A stretch of DNA of 64,000 nt from assembly GCF_022352215.1 (NCBI RefSeq), contig NZ_JAKRWF010000002.1, forward strand, positions 868,001 through 932,000, given 5' to 3'. Below the pieces are notes generated by a model. That model searched no databases and was not told the origin of the DNA. It was given only the letters and a program-made list of their open reading frames with translations. This stretch comes from Flavihumibacter cheonanensis (GTDB lineage: Bacteria > Bacteroidota > Bacteroidia > Chitinophagales > Chitinophagaceae). Position numbers and translations under genes: made by a program. Positions 1 through 9,126 of this stretch are shown here, piece after piece (position 1 is the stretch's first letter; each line of letters starts with the position of its first letter).

Positions 1-1
1 T

Positions 2-694
2 TTTTACCTCGATGGACCCAAGCCCCGTAGTTATGAATTGGGCTTCGCTTTTAAAGTTTTCAGGCAATTTATAAAAGGATTCCGAACCCTGCACTTTGTT
101 GGCCCCTGCATCACCGTATTTGGGTCTGCTCGTTTTCAGGAAGATCATCCCTATTATGAACTTGCAAGAGAATGCGGGCGAAGAATCGCGGGCCTCGGTT
201 TTACCACCATGACAGGCGGTGGGCCGGGTGTTATGGAAGCTGCCAACCGGGGAGCATTTGAAGTGGGTGGCTATTCAGTAGGTTGTAATATCAGGCTTCC
301 TTTTGAACAAAAGGCAAACCCCTATCTGAATAAATCCATCACCTTTGAACATTTTTTTGTGCGTAAGGTATTGCTGGTAAAATACTCGTATGCCTTCATC
401 ATTATGCCGGGTGGCGTTGGAACCATGGACGAATTTTTTGAAACGTTGACGCTGGTACAAACCAAAACAATTATTCAGTTTCCAATCGTGTTGGTAGGTA
501 AGGCATTTTATCAGCCGTTGATGGATTACCTTGAATTTATGAAAGAACAAAAGACCATTGGGGAACATGATCTTGATCTGGTATTATTAACAGACGATAT
601 AGGAGAAGCAATGGATCATATCAATAAATACATTGGTACCAATTATCAAAAGAAACCACGTAAGAGCTTGTGGTGGTTATTCGAAAAAAAATAG
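2..694 (+). CDS. LOG family protein (TIGR00730), 5'-truncated by window edge
   Basis: Rossmann-fold protein of the LOG family, whose characterised members are nucleoside 5'-monophosphate phosphoribohydrolases (cytokinin-activating in plants and some bacteria); the old label lysine decarboxylase is not appropriate. The diagnostic PGGVGTMDE motif lies at nucleotides 407-433 and a GGGPGVMEAANRGA segment lies in the N-terminal half. The frame is open from base 2, reading FYLDGPKPRSYELGFAF before the internal TTG at 38. That segment looks like the usual N-terminus of Bacteroidota homologues, so the true start lies left of the window. The gene ends 4 bases before the ATG of the CPBP protease, so the two are probably co-transcribed. 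The physiological substrate cannot be read from the sequence. Confidence 0.85.
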   Translation, partial: FYLDGPKPRSYELGFAFKVFRQFIKGFRTLHFVGPCITVFGSARFQEDHPYYELARECGRRIAGLGFTTMTGGGPGVMEAANRGAFEVGGYSVGCNIRLPFEQKANPYLNKSITFEHFFVRKVLLVKYSYAFIIMPGGVGTMDEFFETLTLVQTKTIIQFPIVLVGKAFYQPLMDYLEFMKEQKTIGEHDLDLVLLTDDIGEAMDHINKYIGTNYQKKPRKSLWWLFEKK

Positions 695-698
695 ACGG

Positions 699-1463
699 AT
701 GGAAATAGTAGATGATGCTGAATATGAATGCAGTTCCTGTGGTGCTGGTTTACAACCAGAGGAAGTGATCTGTCATCAATGCGGACAACCAACCATTCCT
801 GTTGAAGAGTGGGATGGCGCGTATGAGCGGTACCGTTTGATGGTGGTTATTTTTTTCAGTATCAATCTTTTCGTGTGCCTGTTGTTTAATTTCTGGCCCC
901 CGGCGGGAGAAACGATAACAGGTTTGGTGTTGATAGATGGTTTTTTATTGAGCTGCGGACTTTTTTTCGCTTACCTGTTATGGCCGGACATTAAACCGCT
1001 TTTGAAATGGAATCATTTTGCATGGTGGCGACTCATACTGCTGATAGTAATGGCAGTTGGGGCAGCATTGGTGGTTAACTATGGTGTGAAATGGATTAAT
1101 GAAAAAATTTTTGAACGAGAACTCTATTACTATTCTTCTTTTCGTCATCTTTCGTATCCTAAAACAACCATGTTCCTGCTGATTGCATTGGTTCCGGCTT
1201 TTTCAGAAGAACTGGCCTATCGCGGAATTATCCAGGCAGGTTTATTAAAAATAATGCATGGAAGACAGGCAGTGGTACTTACTGCACTGCTGTTTGCCAT
1301 CATTCATATGAGCCTGATCTCCTTTGTCTGGTTGCTTCCATTCGCCTTATTTCTTGGCTGGCTAAGGCAACGCATGAATACGCTCTGGTATGGTGTTGTC
1401 ATTCACTTTTGTTTCAATGCAACTACCTGCCTGATGGAATTATTGGAACTGGGCTTACTGTGA
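699..1463 (+). CDS. CPBP intramembrane metalloprotease with N-terminal zinc ribbon
   Basis: 254-residue membrane protein of the CPBP (CAAX protease and bacteriocin-processing) family. The N-terminus has two CxxC pairs (ECSSCG and ICHQCG, residues 10-29) forming a zinc ribbon, followed by several hydrophobic helices. The abortive-infection/CPBP core motifs are all present: EELAYRG, FAIIHM with the FxxxH histidine, and HFCFNA near the C-terminus. The frame can be opened at 633, but that start lies inside the upstream gene. The ATG at 699, four bases after the upstream stop, gives the zinc ribbon right at the N-terminus and is preferred. The 3' end overlaps the convergent SMR gene by 9 bases. 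The substrate is unknown; roles in prenyl-protein maturation or bacteriocin self-immunity are known in the family. Confidence 0.85.
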   Translation: MEIVDDAEYECSSCGAGLQPEEVICHQCGQPTIPVEEWDGAYERYRLMVVIFFSINLFVCLLFNFWPPAGETITGLVLIDGFLLSCGLFFAYLLWPDIKPLLKWNHFAWWRLILLIVMAVGAALVVNYGVKWINEKIFERELYYYSSFRHLSYPKTTMFLLIALVPAFSEELAYRGIIQAGLLKIMHGRQAVVLTALLFAIIHMSLISFVWLLPFALFLGWLRQRMNTLWYGVVIHFCFNATTCLMELLELGLL

Positions 1464-1784
1464 GGAAACGAATTTTAGCCCGATGATGGAAGCGATTAAG
1501 GTTGCCAGGAAAAACAATCTCCAGAACTCTGCCGGCTCCCGGAAATAAAAGATGCCAACCAACACAGTCCCCACTGCACCTATACCAGTCCAAACTGCAT
1601 ATGCTGTACCAATCGGAAGTGTTTGGGTTGCTTTATACAACAGGAACATACTGATGGAGAGGCATACAAAGAAACCTATCATCCAGTAAGTGGAAGTGAG
1701 GCCGCTTGTTTCCTTTGCCTTACCAAGGCAGGTTGCAAATCCCACTTCAAAAAATCCGGCAATGATCAGTAAAATCCAGTTCAT
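1455..1784 (-). CDS. gdx: SMR-family exporter, Gdx/SugE-like
   Basis: 109-residue, four-helix small multidrug resistance protein. The essential membrane-embedded glutamate is in the first helix (GFFEVGFA). The central TLPIGTAYAVWTGIGAVGT block matches the SugE/Gdx (guanidinium exporter) subfamily better than EmrE-like members. The Gdx assignment predicts proton-coupled guanidinium export, but a quaternary-ammonium exporter of similar sequence cannot be excluded. It begins 21 bases after the end of the cobalamin-binding half of methionine synthase on the same strand, so it is probably the third gene of the metH transcript. No guanidine riboswitch fits in that 21-base gap. Its 3' end overlaps the convergent CPBP gene. 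Confidence 0.85.
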   Translation of the reverse strand: MNWILLIIAGFFEVGFATCLGKAKETSGLTSTYWMIGFFVCLSISMFLLYKATQTLPIGTAYAVWTGIGAVGTVLVGIFYFREPAEFWRLFFLATLIASIIGLKFVSSQ

Positions 1785-1805
1785 GGTTGGCGAAGTTTTT
1801 CATGA

Positions 1806-4490
1806 TTAATCTTCCAGGATGGGTCGCAGCCATCGGGTGATTTCTTCTATCGAAAGCCCTTTTCTATTGGCATAATCTTCGAGCTGATCCTCTTTGATTT
1901 TTCCAACACCAAAATACTGGCTTTGCGGATGTGCAAAATACCAGCCACATACGGAAGCTGCCGGATACATTGCCAATGATTCGGTAAGTGTGATTCCGGT
2001 AGTTTGCTCTCCTCCCAATAAATGGAATAGTTTGTATTTTTCTGTATGATCCGGACAAGCAGGATAACCTGGCGCCGGACGAATACCAACATATTTCTCT
2101 TTGATCAATTCTTCATTAGTGAGTTGTTCGTCTTTTGCATAACCCCACCAGTCGGTCCGCACTTTGGCATGCAGCCATTCCGCCAAAGCTTCCGCCAGCC
2201 GGTCTGCCAATGCCTGCAACATGATTTTATTGTAATCATCGTGCTGCTCCATGAAATGTTGCAGATGCGGTTCGATGCCTTCAATCGTTACAGAAAAGGC
2301 TCCGATATAATCTTCTTTACCGGCAGTTTCAGGGGCAATAAAATCGGCCAGGGAGAAATTCGGTTGTCCGGGTGCTTTTTTAATCTGCTGCCTTAAGCAC
2401 TCCAGGTTATAATAACTTTCATCCGTGTGCAGGCGGATGCTGTTACCGGTTGACACGGCCGGCCAAAAACCGGCTACAGCTCTTGCATTCAACCATTTTT
2501 CATCTACTATTTTCTGCAGCAGGGCCAGTGCGTCATTGTAAAGTTTGGTCGCTTCCTTACCAATCACTTCATCTTCCAGCAGTTGCGGGAAGCGGCCACC
2601 CAGTTCCCAGGCAATGAAAAAGGGACCCCAGTCAATAAATGGCACAAGTTCGTTTAAGGGTACCTGTTGTAATACTCTTGTACCCGTGAACTGAGGTTTT
2701 ACAGGTTCGTAAGCCGACCAGTCGATGGCAGTTTTGTTAGCCGAAGCTTTTTCAAAATCCAGGTAGGTTTTGATGGTTTTTTTCTTCTCGAAATCTTCTC
2801 TAAGTTGTTGGTACTCTGAAACTGTATCATTTAATAATTTATCCCGCTGTTCATTACTTAACAGGGAACTTGCCACTGTAACACTTCTTGAGGCATCCAG
2901 TACATGAATCACGCCATTGTCATATTGCGGTGCGATTTTAACGGCAGTATGCATCCGGCTGGTGGTAGCGCCACCAATCAGGAGGGGTTGCTTCATACCT
3001 CTTCGTTTCATTTCATGCGCTACGTGTACCATTTCATCCAAAGATGGCGTGATCAATCCACTAAGGCCGATGATGTCTACATTTTCTTTGATGGCCGTAT
3101 CCAGGATTTTATCTGCCGGCACCATTACACCCAGGTCAATGATATCGTACCCATTACATCCCAATACCACACCCACAATATTTTTGCCGATATCGTGTAC
3201 ATCGCCTTTTACAGTGGCGAGTAATACTTTGGCAACGGAACCCTGCTGGGCAGCCGGATTGTTTTTCTTTTCCTCTTCAATAAAGGGCGTGAGCCAGGCC
3301 ACGCTTTTTTTCATCACACGGGCACTTTTCACTACCTGTGGCAGGAACATTTTACCGGCACCAAAAAGATCTCCAACCACGTTCATGCCATCCATTAAGG
3401 GACCTTCAATTACATCCAGTGGCCGGGGGTATTTCTGTCTTGCTTCTTCTGTATCAATTTCAATATAATCGGTAATTCCATTGATGAGCGAGTGGGTAAG
3501 TCTTGTTTCCACCGGTTCTTTTCTCCAGGCTTCGTCCTTCACGGTTACCTTGCCTTTGGCTTTCACTGATTCTGCAAAAGCGATCAGTTTTTCTGTAGCC
3601 TCGTTATTATCGTTATTCCGATTCAGGATAACGTCTTCGCACAACCGACGTAGTTCCGGTTCGATTTCATCATACACTACCAGCTGACCTGCATTCACAA
3701 TCCCCATATCCATGCCAGCTTTAATGGCATGAAACAGAAATACACTGTGCATGGCTTCACGCACATGGTCATTCCCGCGGAAAGAGAAAGAGAGGTTACT
3801 CACGCCTCCACTTATCTTCGTTAGAGGCATTCTTTGTTTGATGATTCGGGTTGCTTCAATGAAATCAACAGCATAGTTATTATGTTCTTCCAGTCCGGTA
3901 GCTACTGCAAAAACATTCGGATCAAAAATGATATCCTGCGGATCAAATCCCACTTCCTTCACCAATATATCATAAGCGCGGGTGCAGATATCTACCCGGC
4001 GCTGCAGCGTATCTGCCTGTCCCTGTTCATCAAAAGCCATTACCACTACCGCGGCTCCGAAGAGTTTACAGATCGTTGCTTCCCGTTTGAATTTTTCAAC
4101 TCCTTCTTTCATTGAGATGGAGTTCACGATGCATTTACCCTGCACGCATTTTAAGCCCGCTTCTATGATCTCGAATTTGGAAGAGTCAATCATGATGGGG
4201 ATGCGGGCGATATCCGGTTCACTTTGCAGGAGGTTCAGGAATTTAGTCATGGCCTGCACACCATCCAGCAGTGCATCATCCATATTTACATCCAGAATCT
4301 GTGCACCATTTTCCACCTGTTGGCGGGCAACAGAGAGTGCTTCTTCGTATTGGTTCTCGCGAATGAGTCGCGCAAATTTTTTAGATCCGGTTACGTTGGT
4401 GCGCTCTCCAATATTTACAAAATTGGTTTCCGGACGAACAACCAGTGGTTCTAAACCAGCGAGGCGCAGAAAGGGATAAATCGTACTCAT
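1806..4490 (-). CDS. metH: Methionine synthase, folate/cobalamin/reactivation part
   Basis: 894 residues covering the C-terminal part of cobalamin-dependent methionine synthase: pterin-binding TIM barrel (methyltetrahydrofolate donor, opening with [17 protein letters not shown]), cobalamin-binding cap and Rossmann domain with DVHDIGKN (His432 is the predicted cobalt ligand), and the C-terminal AdoMet-binding reactivation domain ([15 protein letters not shown]). The homocysteine-binding half is encoded separately upstream; ATG and the upstream stop overlap as ATGA, implying translational coupling. Split metH is common in Bacteroidota, so this is not a frameshift: both halves have complete domains. 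Cytoplasmic; it transfers methyl from methyl-THF to cobalamin and then to homocysteine bound on the partner subunit. Confidence 0.96.
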   Translation of the reverse strand: MSTIYPFLRLAGLEPLVVRPETNFVNIGERTNVTGSKKFARLIRENQYEEALSVARQQVENGAQILDVNMDDALLDGVQAMTKFLNLLQSEPDIARIPIMIDSSKFEIIEAGLKCVQGKCIVNSISMKEGVEKFKREATICKLFGAAVVVMAFDEQGQADTLQRRVDICTRAYDILVKEVGFDPQDIIFDPNVFAVATGLEEHNNYAVDFIEATRIIKQRMPLTKISGGVSNLSFSFRGNDHVREAMHSVFLFHAIKAGMDMGIVNAGQLVVYDEIEPELRRLCEDVILNRNNDNNEATEKLIAFAESVKAKGKVTVKDEAWRKEPVETRLTHSLINGITDYIEIDTEEARQKYPRPLDVIEGPLMDGMNVVGDLFGAGKMFLPQVVKSARVMKKSVAWLTPFIEEEKKNNPAAQQGSVAKVLLATVKGDVHDIGKNIVGVVLGCNGYDIIDLGVMVPADKILDTAIKENVDIIGLSGLITPSLDEMVHVAHEMKRRGMKQPLLIGGATTSRMHTAVKIAPQYDNGVIHVLDASRSVTVASSLLSNEQRDKLLNDTVSEYQQLREDFEKKKTIKTYLDFEKASANKTAIDWSAYEPVKPQFTGTRVLQQVPLNELVPFIDWGPFFIAWELGGRFPQLLEDEVIGKEATKLYNDALALLQKIVDEKWLNARAVAGFWPAVSTGNSIRLHTDESYYNLECLRQQIKKAPGQPNFSLADFIAPETAGKEDYIGAFSVTIEGIEPHLQHFMEQHDDYNKIMLQALADRLAEALAEWLHAKVRTDWWGYAKDEQLTNEELIKEKYVGIRPAPGYPACPDHTEKYKLFHLLGGEQTTGITLTESLAMYPAASVCGWYFAHPQSQYFGVGKIKEDQLEDYANRKGLSIEEITRWLRPILED

Positions 4491-5509
4491 GCTTCAGTTT
4501 CAGTTGCGATGACAGGTAAGGAACGAGGTTTGAATTTTTTTACATGCTCCGCGATATGGCGGATGTGATCGGGTGTAGTACCACAACATCCTCCTACGAT
4601 ATTGACAAAACCTTCACGGGCCCAGTCTTCCAGGAAATGCGCGGTTTGTTCAGGCTGCTCATCGTATTCACCCATGGCATTGGGTAAACCTGCATTCGGA
4701 TAAGCAGAAGTATAACAGGCTGCGAGCTGGCTCAACTCTTCAATATGGCTGCGCATATCAGCTGCACCCAACGCACAGTTCAGACCCACACTCAGCGGAT
4801 TGGCATGCATAACCGAAATATAAAAAGCTTCCAGTGTTTGTCCGGATAAAGTGCGACCAGAAGCATCCGTAATAGTGCCACTTATCATAATAGGCAACTC
4901 AGGTTGATACGAATGGTCCTGGAAATATTTCTTAGCTGCGAAGATGGCTGCTTTCGCATTGAGGGTATCAAAGATGGTTTCAATCAATAGGATGTCAACC
5001 CCACCTTTTACCAGTCCGTCGATTTGCTCGTAATACGCTTCCACTGCTTCATCCCATAGGAGCCCGCGGTAACCGGGATTGTTAACATCCGGTGATAGGC
5101 TCAGTGTTTTATTCAGTGGGCCAATCGCGCCAGCAACAAAACGGGGTTTGGAAGGATCCTTCGCAGTATAATCATCTGCCGCTTTTCGGGCAATGCGGGC
5201 GGCTGCTACATTGATCTCATGTGCCAAGGCCTGCATATTATAATCTGCCAGGCTTACTTGTTGTGAGTTGAAGGTATTGGTTTCAATAATATCGGCGCCG
5301 GCATCCAGGTATTCACGGTGGATGCCTTCGATGATAGCAGGTTGTGTGAGGCAGAGCAGGTCGTTGTTACCTTTCAGATCGGAGGGCCAGTCTTTGAAAC
5401 GTTCACCGCGGTAATCTGCTTCGGTTAGGCGATGCCGTTGGATCATGGTACCCATGGCGCCATCAATGATCAGGATGCGTTGCTCCAGTGCTTTGCGAAT
5501 GTCTTTCAT
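4487..5509 (-). CDS. metH: Methionine synthase, homocysteine-binding part
   Basis: 340-residue homocysteine S-methyltransferase barrel forming the N-terminal half of cobalamin-dependent methionine synthase. It starts with the typical [17 protein letters not shown]. The zinc/thiolate motifs are present: GLNCALGA and C-terminal [11 protein letters not shown]. The frame could start 15 codons earlier at 5554, but the ATG at 5509 is preceded by an AAAGAGAT ribosome-binding region and gives the expected N-terminus. It lies 5' of the cobalamin-binding half (ATGA overlap) and is the first gene of the operon. A TAnnTTTG promoter and a roughly 150-base leader with pseudoknot potential lie upstream. Confidence 0.95.
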   Translation of the reverse strand: MKDIRKALEQRILIIDGAMGTMIQRHRLTEADYRGERFKDWPSDLKGNNDLLCLTQPAIIEGIHREYLDAGADIIETNTFNSQQVSLADYNMQALAHEINVAAARIARKAADDYTAKDPSKPRFVAGAIGPLNKTLSLSPDVNNPGYRGLLWDEAVEAYYEQIDGLVKGGVDILLIETIFDTLNAKAAIFAAKKYFQDHSYQPELPIMISGTITDASGRTLSGQTLEAFYISVMHANPLSVGLNCALGAADMRSHIEELSQLAACYTSAYPNAGLPNAMGEYDEQPEQTAHFLEDWAREGFVNIVGGCCGTTPDHIRHIAEHVKKFKPRSLPVIATETEA

Positions 5510-5595
5510 AATCTCTTTAATCAACAGTTGTTGTAACCTACAGTTGGCATGCACTATAAACGCGGGGGAAACAGAATGAGGGAGTTTCGGGAGGC

Positions 5596-5659
5596 GTTTA
5601 TTAGTTCAGTTAAGCGCTGTTGGCGTTGCCAGGTCGAACAATAAACAAATCCCCCTGGC
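5596..5659 (-). promoter_or_regulatory. Candidate structured leader RNA of the metH operon (H-type pseudoknot)
   Basis: In the 5' leader of metH, reading the minus strand, GCCAGG (5659-5654) and CCTGGC (5633-5628) form a 6-bp stem around a 20-base loop. Within the loop, GTTTATT (5646-5640) is perfectly complementary to AATAAAC at 5602-5596 downstream of the stem, with a possible G-U wobble at each end. Stem plus loop-to-tail pairing is an H-type pseudoknot, the architecture of SAM-II and preQ1 riboswitches. The loop also starts with a GGGGATTTG stretch reminiscent of SAM-II. A cis-acting methionine-cycle sensor is the natural inference; the ligand is not proven. Confidence 0.45.
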
Positions 5660-5663
5660 GGAG

Positions 5664-5671
5664 CAAAGATA
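5664..5671 (-). promoter_or_regulatory. Bacteroidota -7 promoter element for metH (TATCTTTG)
   Basis: TATCTTTG on the minus strand matches TAnnTTTG, the -7 element of Bacteroidota sigma-ABfr promoters, and predicts transcription starting about 5660, just ahead of the structured leader. No clear TTTG element is seen about 19 bases further upstream; that stretch is a homopurine tract on the plus strand. Confidence 0.55.
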
Positions 5672-5754
5672 GGGAAAACGGGGAGAAAGGAAAAAAGGGG
5701 GAAAGGAAGAAAGGAGAAGGGAACAGCGGTCTTCCATTCCTCCCTCTTCCATGC

Positions 5755-6369
5755 CTAGGCCTTCAGATTCTCCACCGGCATCCGGTGCTGCAGGCTGCGG
5801 GCGAGGGTCATTTCATCGGCGTATTCAAGTTCACCACCAAATGCGATGCCGCGGGCTATTGTGGTTACCTTTACCGTGGAGGGTTGTATTTTCTTTTGAA
5901 TGTAGTAGATAGTAGTATCGCCCTGGATGGTTGGGTTCAGTGCGAATATCAGTTCCTGGATGCCGTCTTCTTGTACCCGTTTAACAAGTGGCTCAATATA
6001 GAGCTGATCAGGACCCACCCCATCCAGCGGAGAGATGATGCCTCCAAGTACATGATAGGTTCCGTTGTATTGCTGGGTGCTTTCAATTGCAATCACATCC
6101 CGGATGGATTCCACTACACATATGATTTCCTGCTTGCGCATCGGGTTGGAGCAAATGGAACAAAGCAGGCTGTCGGAGATATTGTAGCAACGCTGGCAGA
6201 TATGGGTATCCTTTCGCATACGTAACAGCGCAGTACCAAACGCCTCCACTTTCTCCGGTTCCTGTTTCAGCAGGTGCAATACCAATCGAAGGGCGGTTTT
6301 CTTTCCGATTCCGGGTAATTTGCTGAACTCGTTCACCGCTTGTTCCAATAAGGCAGAGGGTAATTGCAT
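5755..6369 (-). CDS. recR: Recombination mediator protein RecR
   Basis: 204 residues, the standard RecR length. In order: helix-hairpin-helix region ([20 protein letters not shown]), a C4 zinc finger (CQRC and CSIC, about residues 57-72), and a Toprim domain ([14 protein letters not shown] onward). RecR with RecO and RecF loads RecA on gapped, SSB-coated DNA. It starts 17 bases after an Ig-like lipoprotein gene on the same strand, a pairing probably reflecting co-transcription rather than function. The start ATG at 6369 gives the canonical N-terminus. Confidence 0.96.
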   Translation of the reverse strand: MQLPSALLEQAVNEFSKLPGIGKKTALRLVLHLLKQEPEKVEAFGTALLRMRKDTHICQRCYNISDSLLCSICSNPMRKQEIICVVESIRDVIAIESTQQYNGTYHVLGGIISPLDGVGPDQLYIEPLVKRVQEDGIQELIFALNPTIQGDTTIYYIQKKIQPSTVKVTTIARGIAFGGELEYADEMTLARSLQHRMPVENLKA

Positions 6370-6386
6370 CCTGCAAAATTAAGCAT

Positions 6387-7835
6387 CTACAGGGTGATAT
6401 CGATCTCGTTATCCCAGTTGCCTTTGATGGTTATTTTCTTACCAACGGCCTTCACTTTTTCGGGCTGTCTTTTTTCACCGAAGAAACTACCATAATCCCA
6501 TTTGCCATTCTGGTTTTCATCAAAGAGAATGCGGATTTCAAATTCAGCCGGACGGAACCGTGCAATGCGTAATTCCTTACCAGGGATGGGATAGCTGAAG
6601 GCGACTTTATCATTCTGCACCAGTTGTAATACGGGGTGTAAACTGGTATCAATATTGGGGAAGCGGAACCGGATGCTGCCATAATCACTGTCCTTCATTG
6701 TGCGGAATGAAATGGTATCGGTTTTTAAGTTAGATTTGCCCAGGCTGTCTTCTGCCATCCCTTCCTGTGCAATCAATTTGAAACCCTGGTCGATTGGCCA
6801 GTTGTAAAACAGAGAGTAAAGTTTACCAGTGCTATCCACTTCCAGGCGGTAGGCCAGGGGTTTGAACTGTTCATCCGTCAGTATCAGTTTGGTGCTGTCG
6901 AAGCTTTTCAGGGAATCCGGGAAGTTCAATACCAGGGTCTTAAGTACATCAAGGGTACTGTTTTCCAGGTTGAGACCAAATCGCAACCGGCGATCCTGCT
7001 CTTCTTCTTTTTCTTTTCTTCTGTTGGCGGGTGCAGCCGGTTTTTTAGGTTTTTGTGGTGGAGCCGGCTCTGCATAGGCATAGAGTTGGATAGGCTCGCG
7101 CTGCTGCTCATTCAAGACAAGCGTTTGTCCATAAAAGGCAAACAACTGGGTAGGATCACCATACTGCGGCACACCTTCATTTTTTAATGCAAAGAGATTG
7201 TATGAGCCGGGTGCCAGGTTATGGAAATGGAAATTACCGGCGCTGTCAACTTTGGTATAATACCTCGGACGTTCTTTTACCACCGCGGAATCATCCAGGT
7301 TGCGATGCAACAACACAATCATGGTAGAATCGTGCTTGCCGGTTTGCGCCAGGATCACATTCCCTCTAAGCTCCAGTGAATCAATATAACTGCCGGTTGA
7401 AAAGGTATAGGTGAAATTGGTCAGCGGATTGTTTTCATTGACATCGCGGATCGCTTTGCCGAAATTGAGGGTATACGTAGTATTGGGCTCCAGGGTATCA
7501 CGCAGGCGAACGCTAACCGTACGCAGTCTCGATTCAACAGTAGGGTTTATCTTGGGAGTTGGGCTCACCAGCAGGTTTTCCTGGATCTGATCGAGGTTTA
7601 CATATTCATTGAAGGTGAACACGATCCGGTTCCCTTTGAAATTGAGGGTAGAATCCTTCGGCTGAAGCAAAACGGGAATTGGGGGAATCGTGTCTTTTGG
7701 TCCGCCCAGCGGTGGAATAATATTCGCGCAGCTTTCTGCCAGGATAATCAGGAAAAGCAGGGCCAGGAACAGCAGGAGGCTGCCGGCGGCTTTTTGTGGA
7801 ATCTTTTTAGGTGATCGGGTGAAATTCGCTTCCAT
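6387..7835 (-). CDS. Ig-like (SbsA/Big_5-type) domain lipoprotein
   Basis: 482-residue predicted lipoprotein: a hydrophobic segment (residues 17-33) ends at Cys36 in AESC, a plausible lipobox. It is followed by the Bacteroidota signature NIIPPLGGPKDTIPP and one Big_5-type Ig-like domain to about residue 140 (ending TYTFSTG), then a carboxypeptidase-regulatory-like fold and a long beta-rich region with a KKPAAPANRRKEKEEE linker. Its function is unknown; such proteins are surface or periplasmic. The frame is open to 7877, but the ATG at 7835 is preferred because a TAAGTTTG promoter element sits only nine bases upstream. recR follows after 17 bases. Confidence 0.8.
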   Translation of the reverse strand: MEANFTRSPKKIPQKAAGSLLLFLALLFLIILAESCANIIPPLGGPKDTIPPIPVLLQPKDSTLNFKGNRIVFTFNEYVNLDQIQENLLVSPTPKINPTVESRLRTVSVRLRDTLEPNTTYTLNFGKAIRDVNENNPLTNFTYTFSTGSYIDSLELRGNVILAQTGKHDSTMIVLLHRNLDDSAVVKERPRYYTKVDSAGNFHFHNLAPGSYNLFALKNEGVPQYGDPTQLFAFYGQTLVLNEQQREPIQLYAYAEPAPPQKPKKPAAPANRRKEKEEEQDRRLRFGLNLENSTLDVLKTLVLNFPDSLKSFDSTKLILTDEQFKPLAYRLEVDSTGKLYSLFYNWPIDQGFKLIAQEGMAEDSLGKSNLKTDTISFRTMKDSDYGSIRFRFPNIDTSLHPVLQLVQNDKVAFSYPIPGKELRIARFRPAEFEIRILFDENQNGKWDYGSFFGEKRQPEKVKAVGKKITIKGNWDNEIDITL

Positions 7836-7843
7836 TGAAGGTG

Positions 7844-7851
7844 CAAACTTA
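7844..7851 (-). promoter_or_regulatory. -7 promoter element (TAAGTTTG) for lipoprotein-recR
   Basis: The minus-strand TAAGTTTG fits TAnnTTTG. If the transcript begins about four bases after the box, the leader to ATG 7835 is only about five bases, close to leaderless. If translation instead began at 7877 this would be a chance match inside the coding region. Confidence 0.4.
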
Positions 7852-7916
7852 ACCGATTTGCGGGCATCCCGAACCATTTTCCTGTAATGGGGTTGTTAAA
7901 GCAGCAATTTCAAATC

Positions 7917-8384
7917 ATGGCTGTATACTCTTTAAAAACCGTTCAGGTTCTACCCGTAACCCTTGAGAAGGCCTGGGACTTTTTTTCAAGTCCCGCTAAC
8001 CTGGCTACTATTACCCCGCCACATATGGGGTTTAACATCATTTCCAAACATCATGGGGCAAAAATGTACCCCGGGCAAATCATTGAGTACACGGTGAAGC
8101 CTTTATTTGGGATTCCTTTATACTGGATGACGGAAATCACACATGTGGAGGAAGGGAAATATTTTGTGGATGAGCAACGATTTGGTCCTTATAGCCTCTG
8201 GCATCACCAGCACCATTTCCGCGAAGTGCCGGGTGGAGTGGAGATGACGGATATCGTGCATTACAAAATACCTCTTTGGATCCTGGGAGACATCGCGAAT
8301 GCGCTTTTTGTGCGCAAGCAGCTACAAGGCATATTTGATTACCGGTTCAAGAAGGTAAATGAACTTTTCCCGTCGGGTACTTAA
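7917..8384 (+). CDS. SRPBCC-fold protein
   Basis: 155-residue helix-grip (SRPBCC/START-like) protein that would enclose a hydrophobic ligand in a central cavity. The typical opening is present (VLPVTLEKAWDFFSSPANLATITPP), as are an FVDEQRFGPYSLWHHQHHF central block and the C-terminal amphipathic helix. Homologues are often annotated as cell-division inhibitors or cyclase/dehydrase-like proteins without direct evidence. The frame extends to 7887 but the ATG at 7917 gives the family-like N-terminus. It is divergent from the Ig-like lipoprotein and convergent with the TPR gene, so it is a single-gene unit. Confidence 0.75.
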   Translation: MAVYSLKTVQVLPVTLEKAWDFFSSPANLATITPPHMGFNIISKHHGAKMYPGQIIEYTVKPLFGIPLYWMTEITHVEEGKYFVDEQRFGPYSLWHHQHHFREVPGGVEMTDIVHYKIPLWILGDIANALFVRKQLQGIFDYRFKKVNELFPSGT

Positions 8385-8397
8385 GCAATTGTGACCA

Positions 8398-9048
8398 TCA
8401 CCCCGGCATTCTCGCGATATACTTCTCAATCTGCTTAATCTGATCCGCGATCTGCGGTGTGGTAGGCTTCAGCGCTTTGGCCTTGCGGAAGAAATCCTTG
8501 GCAGCGCGAAATTCTCTTTTGGTCATCATGATGGAGCACAACTGAAGGTAGGCGGCGGCTTCATTTTCCTTATCAGGCAGTCCTTTGCGCAGGGCGGAAC
8601 GGATATAACTTTCGCCGGTTTTCATGTCGTTTTTCTGTAATGCGATCATGCCCATTTGCAGGAGAGAGGCGCCCTCAGCTTCTTTCATCGGCATACCGAG
8701 ATCGAGGCCTTTTTTCATCATTTTTTCAGCCCCGTCATAGTCCTGTTTCATCATCGCGATATTACCCTTGAGGGTATAATACACGGAGCGGATGGGTTTA
8801 TAGAGCAGGTTGGGGTATTTGATCTGGTTGAGGATGCGCTCGGCACCTTCCATATCACCTGTTTCCATATATTCCTGGATCAAACGCATGGGGCCGAAGA
8901 AAAAATGCCCGAAAATCAGCACTACGCCAACCAGGTAGGCGATAAAAGCTGGCCAGAAACCTGCATAAATATTGGTAACGATGGCGATGGCCAGGAAAAG
9001 AAAACCCAGCAACAATCTATAGCGAATGACAAAATTGTAAAACTTCAT
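8398..9048 (-). CDS. Membrane-anchored TPR protein
   Basis: 216 residues. Two transmembrane helices (about residues 11-28 and 31-50) precede roughly four tetratricopeptide-like repeats (for example NLLYKPIRSVYYTLKGNIAMMKQDYDGA and the ENEAAAYLQLCSIMMTKREFRAAKDFF block), placing a helical repeat scaffold on one face of the inner membrane. It is probably a protein-interaction platform; no partner is indicated by the neighbours. The start at 9048 is supported by a TAACTTTG promoter box about 18 bases upstream. Confidence 0.7.
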   Translation of the reverse strand: MKFYNFVIRYRLLLGFLFLAIAIVTNIYAGFWPAFIAYLVGVVLIFGHFFFGPMRLIQEYMETGDMEGAERILNQIKYPNLLYKPIRSVYYTLKGNIAMMKQDYDGAEKMMKKGLDLGMPMKEAEGASLLQMGMIALQKNDMKTGESYIRSALRKGLPDKENEAAAYLQLCSIMMTKREFRAAKDFFRKAKALKPTTPQIADQIKQIEKYIARMPG

Positions 9049-9065
9049 AGTTCAGAAATGGACCG

Positions 9066-9073
9066 CAAAGTTA
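9066..9073 (-). promoter_or_regulatory. -7 promoter element (TAACTTTG) for TPR gene
   Basis: The minus-strand TAACTTTG matches TAnnTTTG and predicts a leader of about 14 bases before the ATG at 9048. Confidence 0.45.
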
Positions 9074-9126
9074 AGGAAATCAAGTTGGACGTCCGGTCGG
9101 GTTTTCCCGCCCGGTAAGTTAGCAGG

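Noticed and set aside
1455-1805. Guanidine riboswitch for the Gdx-like gene
   Set aside because: The gene starts 21 bases after metH, leaving no space for an aptamer.
2917-4479. Long plus-strand ORFs (183 and 165 codons) opposite the cobalamin half of metH
   Set aside because: They lie wholly within a clear methionine synthase gene, have serine/threonine-rich low-quality composition and no recognisable domain; they are reading-frame shadows.
5510-5660. Cobalamin riboswitch before metH
   Set aside because: No B12-box-like sequence was seen, and the leader is too short for the usual cobalamin riboswitch of about 200 bases.
5620-6225. 201-codon plus-strand ORF opposite recR
   Set aside because: recR is unambiguous on the other strand, and the ORF begins in the homopurine tract and metH leader without a plausible ribosome-binding site.
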